Positions 1 to 9,390 of a stretch of 64,000 nucleotides of DNA are shown one piece after another (positions within the stretch are counted from its first letter, which is position 1; every line of letters starts with the position of its first letter). The position numbers were made by a program, and so were the translations under genes. The DNA lies in the NCBI RefSeq assembly GCF_021917145.1, contig NC_061065.1, forward strand, positions 5,359,337 to 5,423,336. The letters run 5' to 3'. The DNA comes from Hypomesus transpacificus (Eukaryota; Chordata; Actinopteri; Osmeriformes; Osmeridae). The notes under the pieces were generated by a model. The model saw nothing but the letters and a program-made list of their open reading frames with translations. It was not told the origin of the DNA and made no database searches.

Positions 1-1130
1 AGGGAGGGGAGGAGGGGGTGGAGGGAGGGGAGGAGGGGGGTGGAGGGAGGGGAGGAGGGGGGGGGAGGGGAGGAGGGGGTGGAGGCAGGGGGAGGAGGGG
101 GGGGGAGGGGAGGAGGGAGGGGAGGAGGGGGGGGAGGGGAGGAGGGGGAGGAGGGAGGGGAGGGGAGGGGAGGAGGGAGGGGAGGAGGGGGTGGAGGAGG
201 GAGGGGGAGGAGGGGAGGGGAGGAGGGAGGGGAGGAGGGGGGTGGAGGAGGGAGGGGGTGGAGGGAGGGGAGGAGGGGGTGGAGGGAGGGGAGGAGGGGG
301 GGAGGGAGGGAGGGGAGGAGGGGGGGAGGGAGGGGAGGAGGGGGTGGAGGGAGGGGGAGGAGGGAGGGGAGGAGGGAGGGGAGGAGGGGGTGGAGGGAGG
401 GGAGGAGGGGGTGGAGGGAGGGGAGGAGGGGGGGGAGGAGGGAGGGGAGGAGGGGGTGGAGGGAGGGGAGGAGGGGGTGGAGGGAGGGGAGGAGGGGGAG
501 GAGGGAGGGGAGGAGGGGGGTGGAGGGAGGGGAGGAGGGGGTGGAGGGAGGGGAGGAGGGGGTGGAGGAGGGGAGGGGAGGAGGGGGTGGAGGGAGGGGA
601 GGAGGGGGTGGAGGAGGGAGGGGAGGAGGGGAGGGGAGGAGGGAGGGAGAGGAGGGGGTGGAGGAGGGAGGGGAGGAGGGGGGTGGAGGGAGGGGAGGAG
701 GGGGTGGAGGGAGGGGAGGAGGGGGTGGAGGGAGGGGAGGAGGGGGGGGGAGGGGAGGAGGGGGTGGAGGCAGGGGAGGAGGGGGGGGAGGGGAGGAGGG
801 AGGGGAGGGAGGAGGGGGGGAGGGGAGGAGGGGGAGGAGGGAGGGGAGGGAGAGGGGAGGAGGGAGGGGAGGAGGGGGTGGAGGAGGGAGGGGAGGAGGG
901 GGGAGGGGGAGGAGGGAGGGGAGGAGGGGGTGGAGGAGGGAGGGGGTGGAGGGAGGGGAGGAGGGGGTGGAGGAGGGAGGGGAGGAGGGAGGGGAGGGGA
1001 GGAGGGGGTGGAGGAGGGAGGGGAGGAGGGGAGGGGAGGGGGGTGGAGGGAGGGGAGGAGGGGGTGGAGGGAGGGGAGGAGGGAGGGGAGGAGGGAGGGG
1101 AGGGAGAAAGAGAAGGAGAAGAACAGGAAG
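1..1130. repeat. Polypurine G-rich minisatellite array
   Basis: About 1.1 kb is almost pure purine on the plus strand, made of variants of GGAGGGAGGGGA with occasional GGTGGAGG units, and it begins before the window. The open frames through it translate only to Gly/Glu/Arg runs and are not genes. It lies downstream of the last visible tmem63 exon, so it probably sits in an intron of that gene. Runs of four or more G recur throughout, so G-quadruplex or triplex formation is plausible (inference). Simple repeats of this kind are often collapsed in assemblies. Confidence 0.95.
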
Positions 1131-1214
1131 AAAGGAGGAGGACAATAAGAGAATAGTTAAGGAGAATAAGGAGAATAGTTAAACATGTCTTTCTCAGTTA
1201 CACGTCAGTTATCT

Positions 1215-1372
1215 TTGTGCTCCCCTTCCTCTAAACATGACGGGGATGAGACGCAGAGAGACTGACAGTAGCTCTAAACACATGACAGGGATGAGACTCA
1301 GAGAGACTGACTGTAGCTCTAAACACATGACAGGGATGAGACGCAGAGAGACTGACTGTAGCGTCTGACAGT
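1215..1372. repeat. About 50-bp minisatellite, three copies
   Basis: Three imperfect copies of a unit containing CTCTAAACACATGACAGG and GATGAGACGCAGAGAGACTG lie just downstream (on the minus strand) of the last visible tmem63 exon. They are probably intronic. No coding signal is seen. Confidence 0.85.
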
Positions 1373-1382
1373 GTTCTCTCAC

Positions 1383-1919
1383 CAGTAGACGTTCCTGGGG
1401 TTCGGGGCATACTGCACTCTCCACTGCTTTACCTGCACACACACACACACACACATTACTGTTACACTCTACTAGCATCCACACACACATTTCTGTAGTA
1501 CTTTACAGCATCTACCTAGACACACACCTTCAGGGCGGGGCTGACGGACGACGGCTTGGGGCTCCCATCCACACACACACCTGACTGACCCCTCACTGGC
1601 CCCGCCCCCACAGGCCAGCGCGTTGAAGTCCCTCAGGATGCTGCAAGATGAGTGACAGCTGTCAATCACTGTCAATCTAAATTGACTTCAACAGAGGTAG
1701 GTCAGGTAAGCACACTATCTGGCAGCATTAAGGTTACATTAACTAGCAGGTGTGTAATGCAGGGTTAGAGCAGACTCACTATGTGGCCATGGCCTCAGAC
1801 TGCAGGGTGACGAAGGCCATCCCTAGGGGGCGCTGTGGGACCAGCTCTCTCTGGGTCTGCACCTGCTCCTGGAGACTCTCCTGCTGCTGGCTGTAGAAGT
1901 CTATAGCATCCACCTGCTC

Positions 1920-1962
<43 letters not shown>

Positions 1963-3086
1963 TGCAAGCACACACATGGACATGCATGCACAGACACACA
2001 TATACGCACATTATACTGCAGTACAATATCACTGGATTTACAAAAAGTTATTTTTAGAAAACTAAACTAAACCAGAGAGCAGAATGTTTCAGACATCTAC
2101 ATGACATCTACATTTTCTCAGTCCTGAGGTCCAGCCCCCCCCGTCTCCCGTCTCCAGTGGTTCAGTCCGCCTCACCTCCTCACAGTGGCGGGTGGTGCAG
2201 CAGCAGAGCAGACCACAGAGGCGGGGGTTGATCACCTCCCTCCTCCCCCGGCGCTCCAGCTCACGTTCGTAGTAACGCAGGTTCTTCTCTGCTCGTTTCC
2301 TTGGAGATTAAACATCATTACAGCGTTCCCATATCCTTCCTTGTACGTCTCGTTCAGAACAGAGATTTCCTTGTGAATCATCAGTCTGGTTAAATGCAGT
2401 CCTCTCCTAGTCCTGTATAAACCCCACCAGCCCCACCTCTCCTAGTCCTGTATAAACCCCACCAGCTCCACCTCTCCTAGTCCTGTATAAACCCCACCAG
2501 GCCCACCTCTCCTAGTCCTGTATAAACCCCACCAGCCCCATCTCTCCTAGTCCTGTATAAACCCCACCAGCCCCACCTCTCCTAGTCCTGTATAAACCCC
2601 ACCAGCCCCATCTCTCCTAGTCCTGTATAAACCCCACCAGCCCCACCTCTCCTAGTCCTGTATAAACCCCACCAGCCCCACCTCTCCTAGTCCTGTATAA
2701 ACCCCACCAGCTCCACCTCTCCTAGTCCTGTATAAACCCCACCAGCCCCACCTCTCCTTGTCAAGGTGCATGAGTTTGGCCACGTCGTAGCTCAGGTGCA
2801 CATCAGCCACACGGCATGTGGGGTAGGCCTCACTGGAGAGCAGGAGAGAGAAGAGGGATCAGGAGAGGGCTGCTTACACAGCACTCAGGTAAACACATGA
2901 TCCAGGTGTGCTCCCACAGAGGTGTGACATAGCAGTGTTCTGTGTGTGGTTCCTGAGAGCAGTCTGAGGGGGGACAGCTCACCTGAAGTGGGTCTTGATG
3001 TCCTGGTCGCTGGCTTCTTTAGGAACGGGACGCACAAACAGAGTGGTTCTGGCCTAGCGGGGAGGGAGCAAGGTCAAACTCAACTG

Positions 3087-3127
<41 letters not shown>

Positions 3128-4068
3128 TGTGAGAGTGGTGTGTGTAAACAGAGGAGGAGGATGTAGATAAACAGGAAGCAGGTGAAGGTACCGTCTCTCT
3201 GCGCATGCCCTTCATCTGGGAGGTGTGTCTCCTGAGCAGCGCCACCGTCAGGATGAGGTAGAGCACTGCGAACACGGTGTGCAGCCACAGCAGGTTGTTC
3301 CTTACACAGGGGGCAAAACACCACACACTAAAGAACTACATCAACATCATTGTTATCATGTTATGAACTTAATATTGTTTTCATCGTAGAAGCAGCAAAC
3401 ATCAATTACATCTCAAGATCAGTGAAAAGGTTTGTCAAATGTAGAAAATAAATCTCCACAACATTGATATCAAAACGTATTATTTGTCCAAAGTCCCTGT
3501 TTGCACAAGGTTCATGTTCTTACCCTTTCTGGAGATTACCAACAGTTGTCCTTCCAAAACTGTAGGGGTCATTTCCTGAAACGAGACAAATAAAAAAGTT
3601 CCACAGTGTTGCAACAGCATGATGAAACACTGTTATTTCTGTACTTGGGGGTGCTGTTGATTTCACACAGCTCTGTTGCAACTGGGAAGTCTGGAGGTTG
3701 ATAGTGAGTCTGCCAGCTGCTCCAGGGGGGGTGAGCTTATGTTTGCTTTGTATTTAAGTTGTGTTTGTGAGGAACATACATCCTGTGTGTCTTGTGTGTT
3801 TGAATTTGTGGTATGTTTGTTTGCAGGGTGTATAACTATGTGTTTGTGTGAGTGAGTATGTGTGTGTCAATGTGTGGTGTATGTAAGTGTATGCATGTGC
3901 GTGTGTCTGTACGCGATGTGTGTATATCTGTCTGTGTGAATGCCCACCCAGCAGGTCTCCAGGTGTGTGTGTGTGTATGTGTGTATGCTGTGTGTCTGTG
4001 CCCACCCAGCACGTCTCCAGGTGTGTGTGTGTGTATGCTGTGTGTCTGTGCCCACCCAGCACGTCTCC

Positions 4069-4103
<35 letters not shown>

Positions 4104-5485
4104 CTGTGTGTGTGTGTGCCCACCCAGCAGGTCTCCAGGTGTGTGTGTGTGTGTGTGTGTGCTGTGTGTGCCCACCCAGCAGGTCTCCAGACATGTTGAC
4201 AGGCAGGATGACAGACACAGAGGTGATGGTGATGAGCACCATCAGGATGATCAGGTGACGCTGGAAGGACAGGTAGTGAACGGCATCTATACCACACCTG
4301 GCCTTCACCTTGTCCTCGCTACACACACACACACACACACAGAATAACAATAATCATTTGTGTACGACACAAATAACAGTTAAACAACAGTTAAATAAAC
4401 ACACACATACTGTCTAACACGTTATTACCGTATCATCATAACAGCAGACAGTAAAGAAGACACACTCACTCCATCCTGATGATGAACGGCAGCCAGGAGC
4501 AGAACCCCTAAGAAGAAAGACTGAATGTTATTACAGTCATAAGATGGTTATACAGCACTGCTGTTGCAGTGATGATGATGATGACATCACCACACCCTCC
4601 CTCACCCTCTCATGCTCAGACTCCTCCCCACTAGACAGCGTGCGTCCGTAGCGACGGTGGGACATCTCATTGAACCTGAATCACACAGGGCAGGGTCAGG
4701 GGTCAACGTTCACAAAGCGAGGGGTCAAGGGTCAGAGTTCATAGAGTGCAGGGGTCAAACAGAAGCAGCAGGTGACTAACCCTTCGCTGTCGGAGACGAG
4801 CGCCAGCCGGCCATAGTCCCACAGCTTCCCCCTGATGGCGGAGAACAGGAGGAGCAGCACCTGCAGAGTATTTTTACTGTGTTATTACTGTGTTAATACT
4901 GTGTTAATACTGTGTTATTACTGTGTTATTACTGTGTTATTACTGTTATTACTGTGTTATTACTGTGTTTTTACTGTGTTATTACTGGTCTTGTGAATGG
5001 TGTTGTTACTGTGTTCTTACTGTGGTTATTACTGTGTTATTACTGGTGTTGTTACTGGTGTTGTTACTAGTGTTGTTACTGGTGTTGTTACTGTGTTATT
5101 ACTGTGTCACTGTGTTATTACTGTGTTATTACTGGTGTTGTTACTGGTGTTGTTACTGGTGTTGTTACTAGTGACTTGTTCAATGGGTATGTTCAAGGAA
5201 TGTCCAATGTTTCATTACCAACATGTACTGTATCCCAACCTGGGCAGAATGTGCGCTACGGATGGGCAGACACACACACACACGCAGACACACACACACA
5301 CACAGACACACACACACACACACCAGAAAGACAGTGAAGTCGATGAGCAGCACCACAGGCACGCCCCCGAAGCTGACGCCCTTCAGAACAGTGCTCTGAG
5401 TGCTGCTGAAACAGCTGCTGTTGTCCACGTACGCTACACTACCGTTCCCGACCAGCAGAGGGCGCTCCTGCCAAGGAAACTCCAT
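1383..5485 (-). CDS. tmem63a: TMEM63/CSC1-like (OSCA-type) mechanosensitive cation channel, 5' part
   Basis: TMEM63 proteins are multi-pass channels related to plant OSCA/CSC1 that open on membrane stretch or osmotic stress. Thirteen coding exons are visible: 5485-5324 (start ATG 5485), 4860-4781, 4675-about 4605, 4507-about 4470, 4318-4176, about 3577-3526, about 3303-3192, 3053-about 2984, about 2837-2751, about 2301-2177, about 1918-1782, 1640-1528 and 1432-1383. Family motifs in order are STVLKGVSFGGVP, WDYGRLALVSD, DAVHYLSFQRH, ILPVNMSGDLL, DPYSFGRTT, NNLLWLHT, INPRLCGLLCCC, PLGMAFVT, YILRDFNA and QYAPNPRNVYW. First transmembrane helices lie in exons 1-2, 5 and 7. The remainder of the pore domain lies left of position 1. 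The paralogue choice (A rather than B or C) rests on DPYSFGRTT and the EAYPTC segment and is less sure than the family. Exon 12 has a frame break at a (CA)n run. Introns carry several minisatellites. Confidence 0.88.
1923..1959. repeat. (CA)n microsatellite
   Basis: Uninterrupted CA dinucleotides lie directly next to the acceptor of the tmem63 exon that encodes VDAIDFYSQQQ, so the minus-strand polypyrimidine tract is replaced by GT repeats. Confidence 0.95.
2395..2765. repeat. 35-bp minisatellite in a tmem63 intron, about 10 copies
   Basis: About ten copies of a 35-bp unit (CCTCTCCTAGTCCTGTATAA followed by ACCCCACCAGCCCCA) fill the intron between the exons at 2837-2751 and 2301-2177. The first unit abuts the exon's 5' splice site. 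On the minus strand every unit contains AGGAGAGGTGGGGCTGG, which matches the true exon-intron junction (GGAGAG|GTGGGG). The array therefore repeats the splice donor. Confidence 0.95.
3091..3126. repeat. (GT)n microsatellite
   Basis: A pure GT run inside the tmem63 intron between the exons at 3303-3192 and 3053-2984. Confidence 0.95.
3942..4190. repeat. Tandem copies of an exon-end/splice-donor segment with (TG)n spacers
   Basis: The block CCCACCCAGCAGGTCTCCAG occurs at about 3942, 4001, 4051 and 4119, and once more at 4171-4190, where it is the real 3' end of a tmem63 exon plus its donor (minus strand GACCTGCTGG|GTGGGC). The four extra copies lie in the downstream intron and are separated by TG-rich spacers. 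The copies at 4001 and 4051 carry one substitution (AGCACG). Confidence 0.9.
4865..5175. repeat. TTACTGTGTTA-type minisatellite
   Basis: Irregular 9-12-bp units of TTACTGTG and TTACTGGTGTTG fill the tmem63 intron between coding exons 1 and 2. Frames through it give only Cys/Tyr/Val/Leu runs. Confidence 0.9.
5270..5323. repeat. (CA)n microsatellite at a splice donor
   Basis: CA repeats begin immediately at the donor of tmem63 coding exon 1, so that donor reads CTG|GTGTGTG on the minus strand. Confidence 0.9.
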
Positions 5486-6640
5486 CCGGACCTGCAGGAA
5501 GGAGGCTGCGAAAAAAACACACAAATCAGATTAAGGAACTGAGATAATTAGTTAGTTTTATAATGTTCACGTATCCACAATTAAATGTTGTACAAGGAAA
5601 TGGGAAGATTGTGTACAGCCTAAATCAAAAGATGCATTAAAAGTAGCACCCCATAAATGATCGTTTTAATAGCATGACGATAAAGTCACAAGCTTCACGG
5701 GTCACGCGTGGTCAGCTTATCAATCACTGTCAGAAGTCTTTTGATTTACATCCAGCAAGCTACTCTATAAACAACACAACTTCTCTAAATGATAAACAAT
5801 GACGTGCTGTTTTTAACTATAGCTTACTGAGACTAGGCTGTAGTCATCTATAAGAACCGACTGCGATAGGTACTACTAATCATTCCACCCAAACTCAGTA
5901 AACTGCGTAAACTACTGGTTCATCTTGAACTTCAAGGTTTAAGATGAACTTTATTATCCTATGATCTGTAGCTACACTACCTCTAAACGGTCTGTGGCAA
6001 CACACTAGCTCTGGTATGTGGTCCATCATCTGTTCACACCAGGCGTCCCGTCTAAACAGCTGTTCACACGGTCAGCAGATATTTACTCCACTGTTGATGT
6101 TGTTGTATAAGGCTAGCTAGATAGCGACAGACAGGATAGCTGGCTGGTTAAGGTAGCAGTGTGTCTGACTAACAGTAGTTGTTAGCGGTTGCACTCGGTC
6201 ACAATGGCTCGCTAGCTAGCTTCTGCAACAAGCTGTTCTACTGTCTTTGACAGTACATATCAAACGTGTAGTTAATTAACTAGCTAGTCAACTAAATACG
6301 TTGTTGTAGGCTGTGCCAACATACCCCAGGAGTGTCTTCAATTAGAAAGCTTGTAAAATCTAAAATTTTGAAGAGCAGATCCGTTTGGTGTTCAGACACA
6401 CCCGGACAAGCTGGTTATGATACATCCGTATGCGCAACTGCGAGTTGTGCTCTCTCTGTAAGTCTGTCTCCCTCTGTCTCTCTCTCTCTGTCTCTCTGTC
6501 TCTCTGTCTCTCTCTTTCTCTCTCTCTCTGTCTTACTTAGTTTATTATTGTTCTTTAACACATGGGTTTACTACTGCACTTCATCACAACATATTTACAT
6601 CAACAAACTGCGTCTTAAAATTCATTGAGTTATAACATTT
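5486..6640. other. 5' flank / untranslated region of tmem63, no gene seen
   Basis: A good acceptor (pyrimidine tract then CGCAG, minus strand) ends at about 5510, upstream of the tmem63 ATG. At least one 5' non-coding exon is therefore expected in this stretch, but I cannot place it. A CT-rich simple repeat lies at 6462-6535. No other coding signal is seen. Confidence 0.5.
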
Positions 6641-6809
6641 ATTTTCTACCCATTATACAGGAAATCCTTATAATGTAATCATTTTATATAATACAAAAGT
6701 ACGTTAAATAAAACAGTTACAGTCAGTTTCACCTAAATTAAAAATTAAAATTGTCAACAAGGATAGGATTTGAACCCACGTGTGAAGAGCACAAGGGATT
6801 AGCAAATCT
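6641..6809 (-). pseudogene. Truncated tRNA-Ser duplicate (3' half only)
   Basis: About 169 bp is a diverged tandem copy of 6810-6975. It contains the 3' part of a tRNA-Ser, covering the T-arm and variable arm (ATTTGAACCCACG in plus orientation), and then breaks off inside the anticodon arm. The acceptor 5' half, D-arm and internal A box are absent, so it cannot be a working tRNA gene. Confidence 0.85.
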
Positions 6810-6916
6810 ATTTTCTACCCATTATACAGGAAATCTTTATAGTGTAATCATTTTAAATAATAGAATGTAAATTAAATAAATCAGTTATAGTTACAGTATC
6901 ACCTAAGTTAAAAATT

Positions 6917-6920
6917 AAAA
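6917..6920 (-). terminator. Pol III terminator of tRNA-Ser
   Basis: The minus strand reads TTTT four bases after the tRNA 3' end, and a second run of five T follows at about 6910-6914. These are standard RNA polymerase III stop signals. Confidence 0.7.
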
Positions 6921-6924
6921 TTGT

Positions 6925-7006
6925 CGACGAGGATGGGATTCGAACCCACGCGTGCAGAGCACAATGGATTAGCAGTCCATCGCCTTAACCACTCGGCCAC
7001 CTCGTC
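6925..7006 (-). tRNA. tRNA-Ser(GCU)
   Basis: An intact cloverleaf reads on the minus strand. The 7-bp acceptor stem GACGAGG pairs with CCTCGTC, followed by discriminator G. The D-arm holds the A box TGGCCGAGTGG, the anticodon loop is CTGCTAA (anticodon GCU, reading AGC/AGU serine codons), there is a long variable arm as expected for tRNA-Ser, and the T-arm holds the B box GGTTCGAATCC. It is 82 nt including the discriminator, with no intron. A Pol III T-run follows directly. It lies between the tmem63 5' flank and the FAM177 gene. Confidence 0.97.
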
Positions 7007-7769
7007 GATGTCATGCAATCACAATACAACATTTATAAAGATGGTATTTAGTAAGTTAACCTCAGTTTTTGTAGTCTTCTGCAGTTTTACGCCACGTGAC
7101 CCCTAGACCCACATCTGTTCGGAATGGTTCGAAATGTGTTACGAATTAGCAGTTGTTCGGAATATTTTCCAAATGTGGTTCGGATATTGTCAAGAAGTAT
7201 TTGCAGTCCAATTCTTGGCGGGTACTGCCAAGTCACTTCGTCGATGTCATGTTCTACAATACAACATTTTTAACGAAAGTATTCAGGAAGTTAATACATA
7301 TATATTTTAGAGGAACTACGTTATATTCAACCTCTTATTGCCCGCAACCGAGGATTCTTTATCTAAAAATCCATAAAACGTTGTGCTATACCACTACGGA
7401 TGTAAAATTTTGATGGCCACTGGTAGTTTTTTGGGCGCTGTTCCGATTTGACAATTTCCTCCAATAGAAAAAGAAAGAGGCAACTGTCTGTCACAGAAGT
7501 GTTGCAGCGCCACCCCGTGGTCAGATTGTGTTATTGTCGCTTCGCTGAGACGTTTATTTTTGCCAGTGTTTATTTAGATATTACAAACTTTGCAGCTGAT
7601 GTACATATAAGTATTGTTTTAAGTGTTTAAGACTGAGGTTTTCTGTCCTGAGAGAGAGACAGAGAGAGAGAGCGACAGAGGCACAAATAGAGAGAGAGAA
7701 AGCACATCACTCCATTCAAGCACAACTGTTTATCAAAATTTAATTTACACAATGTAATTGAAAAAAATT
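7007..7769. other. Intergenic; 3' flank of the FAM177 gene
   Basis: AT-rich sequence with no family-level coding match. A GA-rich low-complexity patch lies at 7650-7705. The open frames here are short and unlike any family I know. Confidence 0.5.
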
Positions 7770-9390
7770 TCATTGTTCATGGTCCTCCTGGTACCCCGTG
7801 TTGAGAGATTCTCCGCTCGTGTTTCCAGAGTGTTCACGAGGGGCTGGAGGACCAAGGAACGCAGGGGGACCCGTTGTTCCGTATGCAACGCTGTTCCTGG
7901 GAGCGAGGTGCACCTTCTCCGCCCTGTCCTTGGGAGACGCCTCGTCTGGGTTCCGATCTGCAGGCTGAGCACGAGGGGGCCTTCATTACTTAGTTATTAC
8001 TATTCCTATTTCATTATTCTAATTATGGTCAAATTATTTAACTATGACATCATGACATGACCATTACAATGTGTGATCGTTGACTGTCTGTGTATACTTT
8101 ACAGTTAAAACCTTAGAATTATGCACATTGTTTCTATATTACACATTTTAAGTTATTTCAGTTACATGTACATGTGATGACATTCAAATAATCCATGTAG
8201 AAAGTACAGCGGAAAATATATTCCTCTCCCGTTTTAATCAGTTACAGATCCGATTCTGTTTTGTATAGGCTGTTAAAAATCTACTGTAAAAATAATTTAA
8301 TTTGTTGTTGTACATGGAGATCTGAAACTCTAGATCCCCCTAATCCTAATCCTCCATCAAGAGTTTAATTATTAAATTGTGAGCGTGGAATTGTGTTTGA
8401 AAACCAGCCAGGCTAGCATGGAGAGATTTGGACAGGTACCTTGCTGTCACGGCAGAACTCGTCTATGGCATACTGGTACTTAGCTGCGTTCAGTCCAAGT
8501 ACACCTGCCAGTTTTCCCCCCAGAAAATCACACGCTAAAAGCAAATGATAAAATTAAGAGTATGGATCAACACTTATTTCACCCACACACAGTACAGATA
8601 TTGTGTGCACAACATGTGGTTTAATCACATGATTATACTTACTCTGCAAAGACATTCTGGCCACAGTCCTCCAGGAGAATTTGCTCTACAATTAACACAC
8701 AGTTCAAAGAAAGAGAGTTAATGACAGACAGAGAAGCATCATGATGACCCTATACAACCAGTCACTGTTAAACATTTCACATTTTATTCATTGTCAAATA
8801 CTTAGCCAGAACGACATACGTACACAGCAGGATCACATGTGCATTGTTATAACAGTATTTCAGTGGTCAGAGTCAAGGAATGGTCTGTATTTAGCCACAT
8901 CGCAAAGTAACTACATCTGAGCAACCAGACACAGTGTAAACTAACTACATCTGAGCAACCAAACACAGTGTCAACTAACTACATCTGAGCAACCAGACAC
9001 AGTGTAAACAAACTACATCTGAGCAACCAGGCACAGTGTAAACTAACCACATCTCAGCTACCAGGTGTGGTGAACAAAAAAAGAAAAACATTCTACAGTA
9101 ACAGTAACACAACATCTCAATGACTCATATACAACAACACCTTTCATTTAGTCTCTGCCAACCATGACGTTAAGCCCAATTAAGGCCACGTCTGCAGACA
9201 TTGTCTCCCAAGCCCAGAGACGTCTTGAACTCACTGTGTTTGCAAGTTCTGTGAAGGCTGGCTGGTCATTCCCTCCCTCCTCCTCCTCGCTGCCTTCCTC
9301 CTCCAGGGTCTCCCCGCTAGAGAAGTGGATGACCCTCCTCTCCTTGGACAAGGAGGGACCCCCAAACTCAGTCTCCTGGACGTCAACACC
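7770..9390 (-). CDS. fam177b: FAM177-family protein, 5' end not resolved
   Basis: FAM177 proteins are small vertebrate proteins of unclear function. Four exons fit: 9390-9235, 8685-8643, 8534-8440 and 7957-7770 (stop TGA 7772-7770). They encode the family hallmarks in order: an RRVIHFSSGETLEEE box followed by an acidic run; KFSW, corresponding to the family LSWG; TCDFLGGKLA; and LNAAKYQYAIDEF. The tail contains VHLAPRNSVAYGTTG, which resembles the FAM177B tail more than FAM177A1. Position next to brox also favours FAM177B, as in human. Exon phases join correctly across the first three exons. Between 8440 and 7957 the phase does not match, so a small exon of length 3n+1 is probably missing from my model. 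The start codon exon upstream of 9390 was not found. Confidence 0.8.
8908..9062. repeat. 34-bp minisatellite, 4-5 copies
   Basis: Copies of a unit containing AACTACATCTGAGCAACCAG then ACACAGTGTAAACT lie in a FAM177 intron. Confidence 0.9.

Noticed and set aside
18-1182. Three overlapping open frames of 320-380 codons
   Set aside because: Gly/Glu/Arg-only translations of a polypurine repeat, open in all three frames, with no start context or homology.
3754-4350. A 198-codon minus-strand frame
   Set aside because: Only its first about 48 codons (4318-4176) are a real tmem63 exon; the rest is translation of TG-repeat intron.
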